Made by a program: the position numbers and the translations under genes. Of a stretch of DNA of 64,000 nucleotides, positions 24,309-39,019 are shown in pieces. The first letter of the stretch is position 1. The number at the start of each line of letters is the position of its first letter. The notes under the pieces were generated by a model that was not told the DNA's origin, searched no databases, and was given only the letters and a program-made list of their open reading frames with translations. Source of the DNA: Mycolicibacterium neworleansense (GTDB lineage Bacteria > Actinomycetota > Actinomycetes > Mycobacteriales > Mycobacteriaceae); assembly GCF_001245615.1 (NCBI RefSeq), contig NZ_CWKH01000002.1:1302001-1366000 (forward strand), read 5' to 3'.

Positions 24309-25913
24309 TCAGGTGATCGGGGTGAAGCGCTCCAGCTGGACCGGCTGCTGATCGGGTGAGGGCGGGGGCAGTTCCACCGGGACGCCGTCGACCACGCGGG
24401 TGACGGTGCCCTTCTCGCGGTCGAAGTTCAGCGTGCCGTGCTGGAAGTTCTGCACGATCCACTGCGGCTCGGGGATCTCGGAACTGGTCGGCAGGCCCAG
24501 GACGCCCCGCTCGAATCCGAGCGATCCCCAGGCGTCGTAGATCGCGCCGGTGACCGGTTCGGCGCCGCTGTCCGGTGACCAGTACACGGCGCCGTGCTCG
24601 AAGGTCGCGTAGCGGGCGGTGCCCTCGCCGGTGGTCTCGGGCGAAGTCGGGTTGCCCAGTCGGCCCGCCGGTCCGCCTTCGGCCTGCCAGCGGGCGTAGA
24701 TCGCGCCACCGCGCATCTGTTCGGCCAGGTCCTCGGGGCCGGGCGGCTGGTTGAACCGGGCGGCGATGTCGCGGATGCGGTCCATCTGGGCGTAGGCCGC
24801 GTTGCCGGGGCAGTCGGTGATGCCGACGTCGCGGTGGGTGAAGATCGCCGGCAGGGTGGGGGTGGCGCCGCGCGGGAAGTGGGTGAACGACCCACCGGCC
24901 GAGGTGAGTACGACGGTGCCGCGCGGGTTGATGTGGTCGAGGCCGAGTCGCCAGCCCAGCAGCCGGCCGGTGTTGCGCACCTGGATCTCGGTGGGTGGCA
25001 CGACGTTGAAGTCGCCCATCATCGCCACGCCCCAGGTGTCGATGTTGAAGCCGCCGGTGTGGGAGCCCTCGACCGGCTTGTCCATGCCGCCGGCGCGACC
25101 CTCGAACACCTGGCCGTACTTGTCGACCATGGCGTTGTAGGCGATGTCGCACCAGCCCAGTTCACGGGTGTGGTACTCGTAGATCGACCGGACGATGCCT
25201 GCCGAATCCTCGGGTGCGTAATCGTTGCTGCCGGCCGTGTGGTGCACGATGCCGGCCCGGATTCCCTTGTCGTACACGGTGTTTCCGCAGCGCATCGACT
25301 CGTTGGCGCCCCACTGTGCCCGGTTGATGATGGTCGGCGGTTGACCGGGGTTGATGGCGGCGACCGGTAGCGGTCCGACGTCGACGGGGGCCTTGGGCGG
25401 GGTGATCAGCACTGCCGTGACGTTCTGGCCGATGGGCGCCTCGACGTTGGCCGGTACGTAGCCGAGCGCGGGCTTGGCCTGGGGAGCTCTCCCGGGCGGG
25501 GGCCCAGCCGGCTGTGCGCGGGTGACCGCGATCTGCACCGTGGTGGTGCGCCCGACGAACACCGGTTCGGTGCCGCGTGGGCCGGGGGTGTCGGCGCCGA
25601 CGCCGTCGAGGTTCTCGGCCTGGTACCACGGGCCCCAGCTGCCGTCGTCCTTGCGGGCCCGCACCCGGGCGGAAGTGCCGCGCAGGTCCGGCGAGGTGAG
25701 CGCGACCATCGAGAACGGGGTGTCCTGATGGATCTCGCGGATGCTCTCCCCGACGGCGAGGTTGTCGAGTGGTTGCTGTGTGAGCTGTGGTGCAGCGCTG
25801 GATGGGTCGATTTGTTCGCTGGAATCGGTTCCGGAGATCGCCCACGGCACGATCACGACCGTCGCCGCAAGTGCGGTGAAGAGAATCGACGGCGCGGAGC
25901 GGCGGGACTGCAC
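24309..25913 (-). CDS. Secreted N-acetylmuramoyl-L-alanine amidase with LGFP repeats, Rv3811 (csp) homologue
   Basis: 534 aa, GTG start, N-terminal signal peptide (about residues 8-28). A beta-rich domain is followed by a PGRP/amidase-2 domain (about 200-370) with IVHHTAGSND, the zinc-ligand region HRDVGITDCPGN and GWCDIAYNAMVD. The C-terminal part carries LGFP repeats (GRLGNPTS, GVLGLPTS), which anchor actinobacterial proteins to the wall. It would cut the bond between MurNAc and the stem peptide. It lies downstream of erp on the same strand, separated by a strong terminator hairpin. Confidence 0.9.
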   Translation of the reverse strand: MQSRRSAPSILFTALAATVVIVPWAISGTDSSEQIDPSSAAPQLTQQPLDNLAVGESIREIHQDTPFSMVALTSPDLRGTSARVRARKDDGSWGPWYQAENLDGVGADTPGPRGTEPVFVGRTTTVQIAVTRAQPAGPPPGRAPQAKPALGYVPANVEAPIGQNVTAVLITPPKAPVDVGPLPVAAINPGQPPTIINRAQWGANESMRCGNTVYDKGIRAGIVHHTAGSNDYAPEDSAGIVRSIYEYHTRELGWCDIAYNAMVDKYGQVFEGRAGGMDKPVEGSHTGGFNIDTWGVAMMGDFNVVPPTEIQVRNTGRLLGWRLGLDHINPRGTVVLTSAGGSFTHFPRGATPTLPAIFTHRDVGITDCPGNAAYAQMDRIRDIAARFNQPPGPEDLAEQMRGGAIYARWQAEGGPAGRLGNPTSPETTGEGTARYATFEHGAVYWSPDSGAEPVTGAIYDAWGSLGFERGVLGLPTSSEIPEPQWIVQNFQHGTLNFDREKGTVTRVVDGVPVELPPPSPDQQPVQLERFTPIT

Positions 25914-25983
25914 GGACTGATGTTACGTATGAGTCTGGTGTTACCAATGATTCGACACGGTCGGCGGGTCGTGTTTCCGACAC

Positions 25984-26022
25984 AACGGCACCGCAGAGCC
26001 GGATGGCTTCTGCGGTGCCGTT
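25984..26022 (-). terminator. Strong hairpin terminator downstream of erp
   Basis: AACGGCACCGCAGA (25984-25997) pairs perfectly with TCTGCGGTGCCGTT (26009-26022), and the inner GCC/GGC extends the stem. There is no U-tract, which is common for mycobacterial intrinsic terminators. It begins 20 bases after the erp stop and insulates csp. Confidence 0.8.
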
Positions 26023-26042
26023 CTTCTAACCGGGCCTTGTAT

Positions 26043-26987
26043 CTAGGGGGTCGGCGGTGCGGGGACCGGAGCCGGCGGCGCGGGCACCGGCGGCTTCATC
26101 GCCGAGGTGATCGCCGGCATGACCATGCCCTTGAGCAGGTCGATGGCCTGGCCGGCGCCGAGCTGGTTGGCCGCGCTGGTCAGGTCTCCGAAGAGGCCGC
26201 CGCCACCGGTGCTGGTGGCGGGCATCGCGGCCAGCGACGGATCGGCGCCCAGCAGCGGGTAGGTGCCCGCACTCGGATCCAGGCCGATGGGAGCCGAGAT
26301 CGGCACCTCACCCGGGGCGGGCAGCCCGCCCGAAAGTGACGGGTCAAGGCCCACTGGCGAGGTGGTCAGGCCGGTACCGCCCAGCGACGTCGGCGAGGTG
26401 GTCAGCCCGCCCGGCGCGCCGACCGGGGTGAGGGCCGGGTTGGTGAGCGATCCGGCCGGGTTGGTGAGTGAACCCGTGGCCGGCGGGGTGAGCGCCGGGT
26501 TGGTCAGCCCGCCGGTCGCCGGCGTCAGTGCCGGATCGGTGAGCGACCCGGTTGCCGACGGCAGGGTGCCCGCGGCGCCAGGCAGGCCGGTGGGGCTGGT
26601 CAGCGTCGGGTCCGCCCCCGGCAGTCCGGTCGCGGTCAGTCCCTGGTCGGGCAGCCCGGTGCCGGTCAGGCCCGGAGCGGTCAGGCCCGGCGAGGCCAGG
26701 CCGGGTGAGGTCAGGGTCGGCGAGCCCAGGGTCGGCGTCGGCGACGAGCCGGTCAGCAGGCTGTTCGGCATCGGCGGCAGGTTGATGCCGAACTGGGACA
26801 GGCCCTGTGACAGGGCGGACATCAGTTCACCGGGGAGGTCCGTGACCAGGGCGGCCTGGGTGAACTCGCGCTCCTGGGGCGCGGGGGAAAGCTGCGACAT
26901 GGCAACTAGTGCGACTGGACTTGCGACGGCCACTGCGGCGACTGCGCTCATGGCTGTCGAGAGCTTGCGTCGACGGCGGTTCGGCAC
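26043..26987 (-). CDS. erp: Exported repetitive protein Erp (PirG)
   Basis: 314 aa from GTG 26987, with GAGGAG upstream (MPNRRRRKLSTAMSAVAAVA). Signal peptide about residues 8-40. The central region (about 75-235) is a degenerate array of five-residue units close to the PGLTS repeats of mycobacterial Erp, such as SPGLASPGLTAPGLT, SLTNPAGSLTNPALTP and LTTSPVG. The C-terminal domain includes an apolar stretch (QAIDLLKGMVMPAIT) and ends in a Pro/Ala tail. Erp is a surface protein required for normal growth and virulence in M. tuberculosis (Rv3810). The repeat region varies strongly between species. Confidence 0.93.
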   Translation of the reverse strand: MPNRRRRKLSTAMSAVAAVAVASPVALVAMSQLSPAPQEREFTQAALVTDLPGELMSALSQGLSQFGINLPPMPNSLLTGSSPTPTLGSPTLTSPGLASPGLTAPGLTGTGLPDQGLTATGLPGADPTLTSPTGLPGAAGTLPSATGSLTDPALTPATGGLTNPALTPPATGSLTNPAGSLTNPALTPVGAPGGLTTSPTSLGGTGLTTSPVGLDPSLSGGLPAPGEVPISAPIGLDPSAGTYPLLGADPSLAAMPATSTGGGGLFGDLTSAANQLGAGQAIDLLKGMVMPAITSAMKPPVPAPPAPVPAPPTP

Positions 26988-27153
26988 GGAAGTCTCCTCA
27001 ATATGTTTGCAGCCAAGGGCTGCACTTCGGATTGCAGTTGGGGTGCTCTCCTCTTGCTTCATCGGTATTCCGGACCAGGTGCGGTGAAGCCCATGAGTAC
27101 CAACGAGATCGATGTTAAGGCTGTGACTCGTGGGTCTGGAGTGACGATATTGA

Positions 27154-30401
<3,248 letters not shown>

Positions 30402-30402
30402 C

Positions 30403-30936
30403 ATGACCGATGCCCCGCGCGGCGAGGACGCCGTGTTGGTCGCCGTGCAGTCTGCCCTGGCCACCCGGCCGGGCGTGCTGAGCGGCGCGCGTGCGCTGTC
30501 GCACTTCGGTGAGCACAGTCTGGGTTGGCTCGCGCTCGCGGCCGCCGGTGCACTGGCCCAGCCGGCCAAGCGCAAGTCATGGTTGGCGGTGGGCGCCGGG
30601 GCGTTCTCGGCCCATGCCGCGGCCGTCCTGATCAAGCGCGTGGTGCGCCGTGAGCGGCCGCATCACCCCGATATCGCCGTGAACGTCGGCACACCGAGCC
30701 GGCTGAGTTTCCCGTCGGCACATGCCACCTCGACCGCCGCGGCCGCCGTGCTGCTGGCGCGGACGACGGGTCTGCCGCTGCGTGCCGCGCTGGTGGTGCC
30801 GATGGCGCTGTCGCGCCTGGTATTGGGCGTGCACTATCCCACCGACGTACTCACCGGCGTGGCTGTCGGGACACTCGTGGGTTCTGTGGTCGGAAAAACT
30901 GCCGGTGTCGGGCCGAAGGAGACTGTGGCCAAATGA
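30403..30936 (+). CDS. PAP2-type phosphatase, Rv3807c homologue (probable decaprenylphosphoryl-5-phosphoribose phosphatase)
   Basis: 177 aa, with four to five membrane helices. The three PAP2 signature motifs are visible: KRVVRRERPHHP, FPSAHATS (with the catalytic His) and SRLVLGVHYPTD. Rv3807c, at the same place between glfT2 and ubiA, is proposed to remove the phosphate from decaprenylphosphoryl-5-phosphoribose made by UbiA, giving decaprenylphosphoryl-ribose for DprE1/DprE2. Starts one base after the glfT2 stop; its stop overlaps the ubiA ATG. Confidence 0.9.
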   Translation: MTDAPRGEDAVLVAVQSALATRPGVLSGARALSHFGEHSLGWLALAAAGALAQPAKRKSWLAVGAGAFSAHAAAVLIKRVVRRERPHHPDIAVNVGTPSRLSFPSAHATSTAAAAVLLARTTGLPLRAALVVPMALSRLVLGVHYPTDVLTGVAVGTLVGSVVGKTAGVGPKETVAK

Positions 30937-31874
30937 GTGAGGAAGCGCAGCCGGAGGCCGGTCCGCCCAAGAATCTGGCGACCGGCCTGATCAAGGCGGT
31001 CCGTCCGCGCCAGTGGATCAAGAACCTGCTCGTGCTGGCCGCACCGCTGGCTGCCGTCGGCAGCGGTATCGAGTACAACTACGCCGACCTCGCCTACAAG
31101 GTGTCGATCGCGTTCGTGGTGTTCTGTCTGGCCGCGTCGTCGATCTACCTGATCAACGACGCGCGCGACGTCGAGGCCGACCGGGCCCACCCGACGAAGC
31201 GGTTCCGGCCCATCGCCGCAGGCGTCGTCCCGGAGTCGCTGGCCTATGTGCTGGCCGTCGTGCTCGCGCTGGCCTCGCTGATCATCTCGTGGTTGCTCAC
31301 CCCGAATCTGGCCTTGGTGATGGCGGTGTACATCGCCGTCCAGCTGGCGTACTGCTTCGGGCTCAAGCACCAGGCGGTGCTGGACATCTGCATCGTGTCC
31401 TCGGGCTTCCTGCTCCGCGCGATCGCCGGCGGTGTGGCCGCCGACATCCCGCTGTCACAGTGGTTCCTGCTGGTGATGGCCTTCGGCTCACTGTTCATGG
31501 CCGCCGGAAAGCGGTTCGCCGAGCTGCAATTGGCCGAGCGCACCGGAGCCAAGATCCGTAAGTCGCTTGAGCGCTACACGAGCAGCTACCTGCGTTTCGT
31601 ATGGACGTTGTCGGCCACCGCCGTGGTGATCTGCTACGGCCTGTGGGCATTCGGGCGCGACAGCGCCAACGACGCCCTTGGCCTCGACGGCCAGGACGCC
31701 TCGTGGTACGCGATCACGATGGTGCCCTGGACGATCGCGATCCTGCGCTATGCGGTTGACATCGATGGTGGCATCGCCGGTGAGCCAGAGGAGATCGCTC
31801 TGAAAGACCGAGTTCTGCAGATCCTGTTCCTGGCGTGGATCGGAACCATCGGTGCAGCTATCTACTTCAGCTGA
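30933..31874 (+). CDS. ubiA: Decaprenyl-phosphate phosphoribosyltransferase (DPPR synthase)
   Basis: 313 aa, about nine membrane helices. UbiA superfamily: the aspartate-rich motif NDARDVEADRAHP (near residue 75) binds Mg and diphosphate, and a second acidic region follows FAELQLAERTGAK. It transfers phosphoribose from PRPP to decaprenyl phosphate, the first committed step to DPA (Rv3806c). Mutations in M. tuberculosis ubiA contribute to high-level ethambutol resistance. Coupled to the phosphatase gene (ATGA) and overlapping aftB by 23 bases. Confidence 0.96.
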   Translation: MSEEAQPEAGPPKNLATGLIKAVRPRQWIKNLLVLAAPLAAVGSGIEYNYADLAYKVSIAFVVFCLAASSIYLINDARDVEADRAHPTKRFRPIAAGVVPESLAYVLAVVLALASLIISWLLTPNLALVMAVYIAVQLAYCFGLKHQAVLDICIVSSGFLLRAIAGGVAADIPLSQWFLLVMAFGSLFMAAGKRFAELQLAERTGAKIRKSLERYTSSYLRFVWTLSATAVVICYGLWAFGRDSANDALGLDGQDASWYAITMVPWTIAILRYAVDIDGGIAGEPEEIALKDRVLQILFLAWIGTIGAAIYFS

Positions 31875-33897
31875 CCGAATCACGCTGCGCCGCCTGGCTG
31901 GCGGCGTGGGTGACCGGTTGGCGGCGCGCTGGCCGGTGTTTCCGTACGACGCCACGGTGCGGATCAGCCTGTGGGTGAGCGTGGTCGTGGTGGCCGGGCT
32001 GTTCGGCTGGGGTGCCTGGCAGCGCCGCTGGATCGCCGACGACGGCCTGATCGTGCTGCGCACGGTGCGGAACCTGTTGGCGGGCAACGGCCCGGTCTTC
32101 AACGCGGGTGAGCGCATCGAGGCCAACACCTCCACCGCGTGGACCTACCTGGTGACGCTGGGTGCCTGGCTCGGCGGCTCGGTCCGGATGGAGTACGTGG
32201 TGCTGGCGCTCGCGCTGGGCCTCAGCGTGCTCGGCGTGGTCCTGGCGATGCTCGGCACCGGTCGGCTGTACGCCCCGAGCCTTCAGGGTCGCCGGGCCCT
32301 GCTGCTGCCCGCAGGCGCACTGGTCTACATCGCGGTGCCGCCGGCCCGTGACTTCGCCACCTCCGGACTCGAAAACGGTTTGGTGCTGGCCTATTTGGGT
32401 CTGCTGTGGTGGATGATGGTGTGCTGGTCGCAGGCCCTGCGCGCGGCTCCCGCCGCCGGTCGCGGGACGTCAAGGGATGCGCCGAACCCGGTGTCGGGCC
32501 GGTTCTTCGAGGGTGCGCTGGCCGCTGTGGCCGGTCTGAGCGTGCTGATCCGCCCCGAGCTGGCTTTGATCGGTGTCGGCGCCCTGGTGATGATGCTGAT
32601 CGCGGCGCGAGGCTGGCGCCGCCGCCTGCTGATCGTGGTGGCCGGTGGGCTGCTGCCCGTCGCCTACCAGATCTTCCGGATGGGTTACTACGGACTGCTG
32701 GTGCCGGGCACCGCGGTGGCCAAGGACGCCTCGGGATCCAAGTGGTCCCAGGGCCTGACCTACCTCTCCAACTTCAACCAGCCGTACCTGCTGTGGGTGC
32801 CGGTGATGCTGCTGGCCGCGCTCGGTGCGGTTCTGCTGACCACAAGGACGCGGCCGTGGTGGGTGCGCCATCAGGTGCCCCGTGGCTACGGCTGGCTGGC
32901 CCGGACCGTCCAAAGTCCGGCTGCCGTAGTGCTTTTCATGTTCGCCAGCGGGTTGCTGCAGGCGATCTACTGGGTCCGGCAGGGCGGTGACTTCATGCAC
33001 GGCCGGGTGTTGCTGACCCCGCTGTTCTGCCTGCTGATGCCCGTCGCGGTGATCCCCGTCGTGCTGCCGGACGGCACCAAGTTCACCCGAGAAACGGGTT
33101 ACCTGCTGGCCGCGGCCACCAGCGTGCTGTGGGCCGCGGTGGTGGGCTGGTCGATCTGGGCCGCCAACTCGTCAGGCCTGGGTGCCGACGGGACCCGGGT
33201 CACCTACACGGGCATCGTCGACGAGCGCCGGTTCTACTCGCAGGCCACCGGCCACGCGCACCCGTTGACCGCCGCCGATTACCTGGACTACCCGCGCATG
33301 CGGGCGGTGCTGACCGCGATCAACAACACCCCCGACGGAGCACTGCTGTTGCCGTCGGGCAACTACGACCAATGGGACGTCGTCCCCGCCTATCCGCCGC
33401 CGCCCGATCTGTCCCCGGCCGAGCGGCGGGCGCTGAAGACGCCGCACACCGTGTTCTTCACCAACATGGGCATGCTCGGTATGAACGTGGGACTCGACGT
33501 GCGGGTCATCGATCAGATCGGACTGACGAATCCGCTGGCGATGCACACCGAGCGGCTGACCGACGGGCGTATCGGCCACGACAAGAACCTGTTCCCGGAC
33601 TGGGCGGTGGCCGAGGGGCCGTTCCTCAAGACCCGCCCCTGGATCCCGCCCTACCTCGACGAGGAGTGGATCGCCCAGGCCGAGGCCGCACTGGCCTGCC
33701 CGGCAACCGAATCGATGCTCAATTCGGTGCGCGGGGAGATGACCCCGCGGCGGTTCCTGTCCAACCTGATGCACGCGTACGAATTCACCAAGTACCGGAT
33801 CGACCGGGTGCCGCTCTATGAGCTCAAGCGGTGCGGTCTTCCGGTGCCGGAGCCCAAGAACCCGCCCTATACCGGGATGCCCGCGACCGGTCCGTAA
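31852..33897 (+). CDS. aftB: Arabinofuranosyltransferase AftB
   Basis: 681 aa, longer than the M. tuberculosis protein (Rv3805c, about 627). GT-C membrane glycosyltransferase that adds the terminal beta-1,2 arabinofuranose from DPA. About ten helices in residues 20-430. The GT-C aspartate motif is in RRWIADDGLIVLRT after the first helix. The C-terminal soluble domain contains the YDQWDVVPAYPPPPDL and NMGMLGMNVGLDVRV blocks. GTG start lies within the end of ubiA, implying coupling. Last gene of the glf-to-aftB run. Confidence 0.95.
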   Translation: MQLSTSADRITLRRLAGGVGDRLAARWPVFPYDATVRISLWVSVVVVAGLFGWGAWQRRWIADDGLIVLRTVRNLLAGNGPVFNAGERIEANTSTAWTYLVTLGAWLGGSVRMEYVVLALALGLSVLGVVLAMLGTGRLYAPSLQGRRALLLPAGALVYIAVPPARDFATSGLENGLVLAYLGLLWWMMVCWSQALRAAPAAGRGTSRDAPNPVSGRFFEGALAAVAGLSVLIRPELALIGVGALVMMLIAARGWRRRLLIVVAGGLLPVAYQIFRMGYYGLLVPGTAVAKDASGSKWSQGLTYLSNFNQPYLLWVPVMLLAALGAVLLTTRTRPWWVRHQVPRGYGWLARTVQSPAAVVLFMFASGLLQAIYWVRQGGDFMHGRVLLTPLFCLLMPVAVIPVVLPDGTKFTRETGYLLAAATSVLWAAVVGWSIWAANSSGLGADGTRVTYTGIVDERRFYSQATGHAHPLTAADYLDYPRMRAVLTAINNTPDGALLLPSGNYDQWDVVPAYPPPPDLSPAERRALKTPHTVFFTNMGMLGMNVGLDVRVIDQIGLTNPLAMHTERLTDGRIGHDKNLFPDWAVAEGPFLKTRPWIPPYLDEEWIAQAEAALACPATESMLNSVRGEMTPRRFLSNLMHAYEFTKYRIDRVPLYELKRCGLPVPEPKNPPYTGMPATGP

Positions 33898-33949
33898 CGC
33901 TCGGGGCGCCGGCGTCGATACCCAGACGAGCCTGCGTGATCGATCTTGA

Positions 33950-34972
<1,023 letters not shown>

Positions 34973-35098
34973 GGGGCGACCAGGGACGACAACTGCTGCA
35001 GAGAAGCACCACGCGTTCGTGTGGTTGACTACACGGGCACGTGAGCCGCTTACGTCGGTGTGAATCGATGTGCGGAATACGAAGATGAGATCAGATAA

Positions 35099-36115
<1,017 letters not shown>

Positions 36116-36151
36116 GCGGACGGCAGGTAGCGATCTAACGCACGACCGGAC

Positions 36152-36184
36152 GACGGCGGCGATCCCCATGGGATCGCCGCCGTC
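36152..36184 (+). terminator. Hairpin terminator after fbpA
   Basis: GACGGCGGCGATCCC (36152-36166) is the exact reverse complement of 36170-36184, with a three-base CAT loop: a perfect 15-bp GC-rich stem 37 bases after the fbpA stop. No U-run follows, which is usual in mycobacteria. Confidence 0.82.
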
Positions 36185-36282
36185 AGCCGTTTCCGGGCCC
36201 CGGCTGTGGTTGGGATGTGGTTCACTACAACGCGGGTTACGTGTGCGGGGGCACTTCGAGCGACCGGCAGCAGGAGAGGTTG

Positions 36283-37197
36283 ATGATGAGACGTGCGTTG
36301 AGTCTGATGCGGGCGATGCTGCCGGCCCTGTTGGCCCCGGTGCTCGGTGCTGCCCTCTGGGCCGCGTCGGCGACGACGGCCGCGCCCGCCCGGGCCGACG
36401 GTGTGGAGTACCTGATGGTCCCGTCGGCGGCGATGGGACGCGACATCCCGGTGGCCTTCCAGGGCGGTGGCCCGCACGCGGTGTTCCTGCTCGACGCGTT
36501 CAACGCCGCTCCTGACGTGAGCAACTGGGTCAACGCCGGCCATGCGATGTCGACCCTGGCCGGCCGCGGTATCTCGGTGGCCGCCCCAGCGGGCGGTGCG
36601 TGGAGCCTGTACACGAACTGGGAGCAGGACGGCAGCAAGCAGTGGGAGACCTTCCTGTCCGCCGAGCTGCCGGACTGGCTGGCCGCCAACAAGGGTCTGG
36701 CCCCGGGCGGGCATGGGATCGTGGGCGCCTCGCAGGGCGGTACCGGCGCGCTGACGCTGGCCGCGTTCCACCCCGACCGGTTCCGCTTCGCCGGATCGTT
36801 GTCGGGCTTTTTGACCCCGTCGGCCACGACCCTCAACGGCGCGATCACCGCCGGGCTGGCGCAGTACGGCGGTGTGGACAGCTACGGCATGTGGGGTGCC
36901 CCACAACTGGGCCGCTGGAAGTGGCATGACCCCGACGTGCACGTGCAGTTGCTGGCCGACGCCAACACCCGGCTGTGGGTGTACAGCCCGGGCACGCTCA
37001 CATGCAGCGACCCGGCCGCGATGATCGGTGTCTGCGATCTGGCGCAGGGCAGCAACCGGTCGTTCTACCAGCACTACCGCTCCGTCGGCGGCAGCAACGG
37101 GCACTTCGACATGCCCGCCGGAGGCCAGCACGACTGGGGCAGCTGGGCCCCGCAGCTGGCACAGATGTCGGGCGAACTGGTCGCGACCATCAAGTAG
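36283..37197 (+). CDS. fbpD: MPT51/FbpD-type mycolyltransferase-related protein
   Basis: 304 aa, ATG 36283 after AGGAGAGG; signal peptide about 1-38. It matches M. tuberculosis MPT51 (Rv3803c) in NAAPDVSNWVNAG, TNWEQDGSKQWETFLSAELP and MWGAPQLGRWKWHDP. MPT51 is regarded as non-catalytic, with GAAQGG in place of the nucleophile elbow. Here the elbow is GASQGG, giving Ser150, and a histidine (His283, GGQHDWGSW) stands where Ag85 has its catalytic His. The Glu position is not conserved (CDLAQGSN). Activity is therefore uncertain. Likely roles are ligand binding or accessory function at the cell surface. Confidence 0.9.
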   Translation: MMRRALSLMRAMLPALLAPVLGAALWAASATTAAPARADGVEYLMVPSAAMGRDIPVAFQGGGPHAVFLLDAFNAAPDVSNWVNAGHAMSTLAGRGISVAAPAGGAWSLYTNWEQDGSKQWETFLSAELPDWLAANKGLAPGGHGIVGASQGGTGALTLAAFHPDRFRFAGSLSGFLTPSATTLNGAITAGLAQYGGVDSYGMWGAPQLGRWKWHDPDVHVQLLADANTRLWVYSPGTLTCSDPAAMIGVCDLAQGSNRSFYQHYRSVGGSNGHFDMPAGGQHDWGSWAPQLAQMSGELVATIK

Positions 37198-37273
37198 ACG
37201 GCCGGTGCGGCCCGCCGTAATGGCCAGAATCAGCTGCGCCTGGGCACTTTTCACCAGCCGGTACGGTGGAAGC

Positions 37274-37723
37274 GTGCAGCACTCGGTACGGTCGGCCACC
37301 CTGGTGGTAGCGGTGTCGGCTGCGTCGTTGCTCACGGCATGCGATGCGGGCGGCGACATCATGGCGCCGCTGGCTCTGCCCACGTCTCAGGTGAACGGCG
37401 CGCAGCCGCAGGCGGTGTCCGCGCAGCCTGTCCCACGTCGCAACGGTGAGCTGGCCATCACGTCGCAGCAGCACACCTACCTCGACGAACTCAAGGCGGC
37501 CGGGATCACCCCGTCCAGTGAGCTGCTGGCGCTGTCGATCGGGTCTTATGTGTGCCAGGGCCGTGCCGCCAAGCAGAATGACCAGGCCGTGCGCGATTTC
37601 GTCCTGCCGTTGGTGCGCAGCGATGTCCGGGCGGCTCGTTCGGGTCAGGAAAGCCCGACACCCGAAGAGATCGACACCGCCGCCACCGACTACATCCGCA
37701 CCGCCACAGAACATCTCTGCTAG
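37274..37723 (+). CDS. DUF732 putative lipoprotein
   Basis: 149 aa from GTG 37274. The hydrophobic leader ends in a lipobox (SLLTAC, Cys near residue 21), so it should be lipidated and anchored outside the membrane. The mature part contains a DUF732 domain (YLDELKAAGITPSSELLAL, with the conserved Cys in YVCQG and the C-terminal Cys), a fold restricted mainly to mycobacteria and of unknown function. It stands between fbpD and the Rv3802c homologue, a place suggesting an envelope role. Confidence 0.75.
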   Translation: MQHSVRSATLVVAVSAASLLTACDAGGDIMAPLALPTSQVNGAQPQAVSAQPVPRRNGELAITSQQHTYLDELKAAGITPSSELLALSIGSYVCQGRAAKQNDQAVRDFVLPLVRSDVRAARSGQESPTPEEIDTAATDYIRTATEHLC

Positions 37724-37763
37724 CGCAGATCACCGCACCGCACGCGAGGAGCCCGAGTAACCC

Positions 37764-38777
37764 ATGGCAAAAAACGCCGGCCGCAGGAAGCGTCACCGCA
37801 TCCTGGCCTTGATCGCCGCCGCGGCGATGGCACTCGTCGTGGTGCTGGTGGTGACGATCGTGGTGATCGTGATGCGTCGTCCCGAGACCCCGTCGGCCCC
37901 GCCGACGGCGCAGCCCCCGGCCGGGGTGCCGGGCCAGCCGACGCCGCGTAAGCCGCGCCCGGAATTCCAGTCGGCCGACTGCCCCGACGTGATGCTCGTT
38001 TCGATTCCCGGCACGTGGGAGTCCTCGCCATTGGACGACCCGTTCAACCCGACGCAGTTCCCGCTGTCGCTGATGACCAACGTGAGCCGGCCGATGGCCG
38101 AGCAGTTCGGCCGGGACCGTCTCGAGGTCTACACGGTGCCCTACACCGCGCAGTTCCATAACCCGTTCTCCGCCGACAACCAGATGTCCTACAACGACAG
38201 TCGCGCCGAGGGTAAGCGCACCGCGGTCAAGGCGATGACGGACATGAACGACCGGTGTCCGCTGACCAGCTACGTGATCGCCGGCTTCTCGCAGGGTGCG
38301 GTGATCGGCGGTGACCTGGCCAGCGACATCGGCAACGGCCGCGGCCCGGTCGACGAGGACCTGGTGCTCGGTGTGACGTTGATCGCCGACGGACGCCGTC
38401 AGCTCGGCGTCGGGCAGGACATCGGCCCGAACCCGCCCGGCCAGGGCGCCGAGATCACGTTGCACGAGGTGCCGGTGCTGTCCGAGATGGGCCTGACGAT
38501 GACGGGCCCGCGGCAGGGCGGCTTCGGGGCGCTCAACGAGCGGACCAATCAGATCTGCGGCAAGGGGGATCTGATCTGCTCGGCGCCCGAGGAGGCGTTC
38601 TCGATCTTCAACCTGCCCAAGACACTGGAGACACTGACCGGCAGCGCGGCCGGGCCGGTGCACGCCCTGTACAACACCCCGCAGTTCTGGGTGGAGAACG
38701 GGGAGACCGCCACGCAGTGGACGCTGAGCTGGGCCAAGAACCTGGTGGAGAACGCGCCTCATCCCAAGCATGGATAA
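37764..38777 (+). CDS. Cutinase-like phospholipase/thioesterase, Rv3802c homologue
   Basis: 337 aa, ATG 37764 with GAGGAG upstream. A single N-terminal membrane helix (about 12-36) anchors a periplasmic cutinase-like alpha/beta hydrolase. Nucleophile Ser176 in AGFSQGA; conserved Asp and His lie in the C-terminal third (GDLICSAPE and GPVHALYN). In M. tuberculosis Rv3802c is an essential lipase/thioesterase of mycolate metabolism, inhibited by tetrahydrolipstatin. Placed directly before fadD32, as there. Followed by a hairpin terminator. Confidence 0.93.
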   Translation: MAKNAGRRKRHRILALIAAAAMALVVVLVVTIVVIVMRRPETPSAPPTAQPPAGVPGQPTPRKPRPEFQSADCPDVMLVSIPGTWESSPLDDPFNPTQFPLSLMTNVSRPMAEQFGRDRLEVYTVPYTAQFHNPFSADNQMSYNDSRAEGKRTAVKAMTDMNDRCPLTSYVIAGFSQGAVIGGDLASDIGNGRGPVDEDLVLGVTLIADGRRQLGVGQDIGPNPPGQGAEITLHEVPVLSEMGLTMTGPRQGGFGALNERTNQICGKGDLICSAPEEAFSIFNLPKTLETLTGSAAGPVHALYNTPQFWVENGETATQWTLSWAKNLVENAPHPKHG

Positions 38778-38809
38778 GCGACGCGCCCTCGTGCGCGGCG
38801 GATTTGGCC

Positions 38810-38826
38810 GGGACCGTCACGGTCCC
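38810..38826 (+). terminator. Terminator after the Rv3802c homologue
   Basis: GGGACCG-TCA-CGGTCCC forms a seven-bp stem with a three-base loop, followed by TTAAC. It lies 33 bases after the stop codon. The remaining region up to fadD32 (to 39019) is AT-richer and probably holds the fadD32 operon promoter, which could not be pinned down. Confidence 0.65.
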
Positions 38827-39019
38827 TTAACATTAAGAGAAAAATAAGAGCTTCGTCCGCGCGTGGTTGGTTGACTAGAGCCGTCGGCTGACTCGTAGGC
38901 GTGGTCGGCACGCCCGGTACGATCGTCCGGGTTTGGGTACGTACGGCCGCCGAGTGGCTGCGACGCACCGCCAGTGACGTGCGACAACGCGACGAGTACG
39001 GCTCTGACAGGAGAGTTAA

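Noticed and set aside
26400..26750. CRISPR array or tandem DNA repeat
   Set aside because: The repetition is at the protein level (PGLTS-like units of Erp), with irregular lengths and no uniform spacers.
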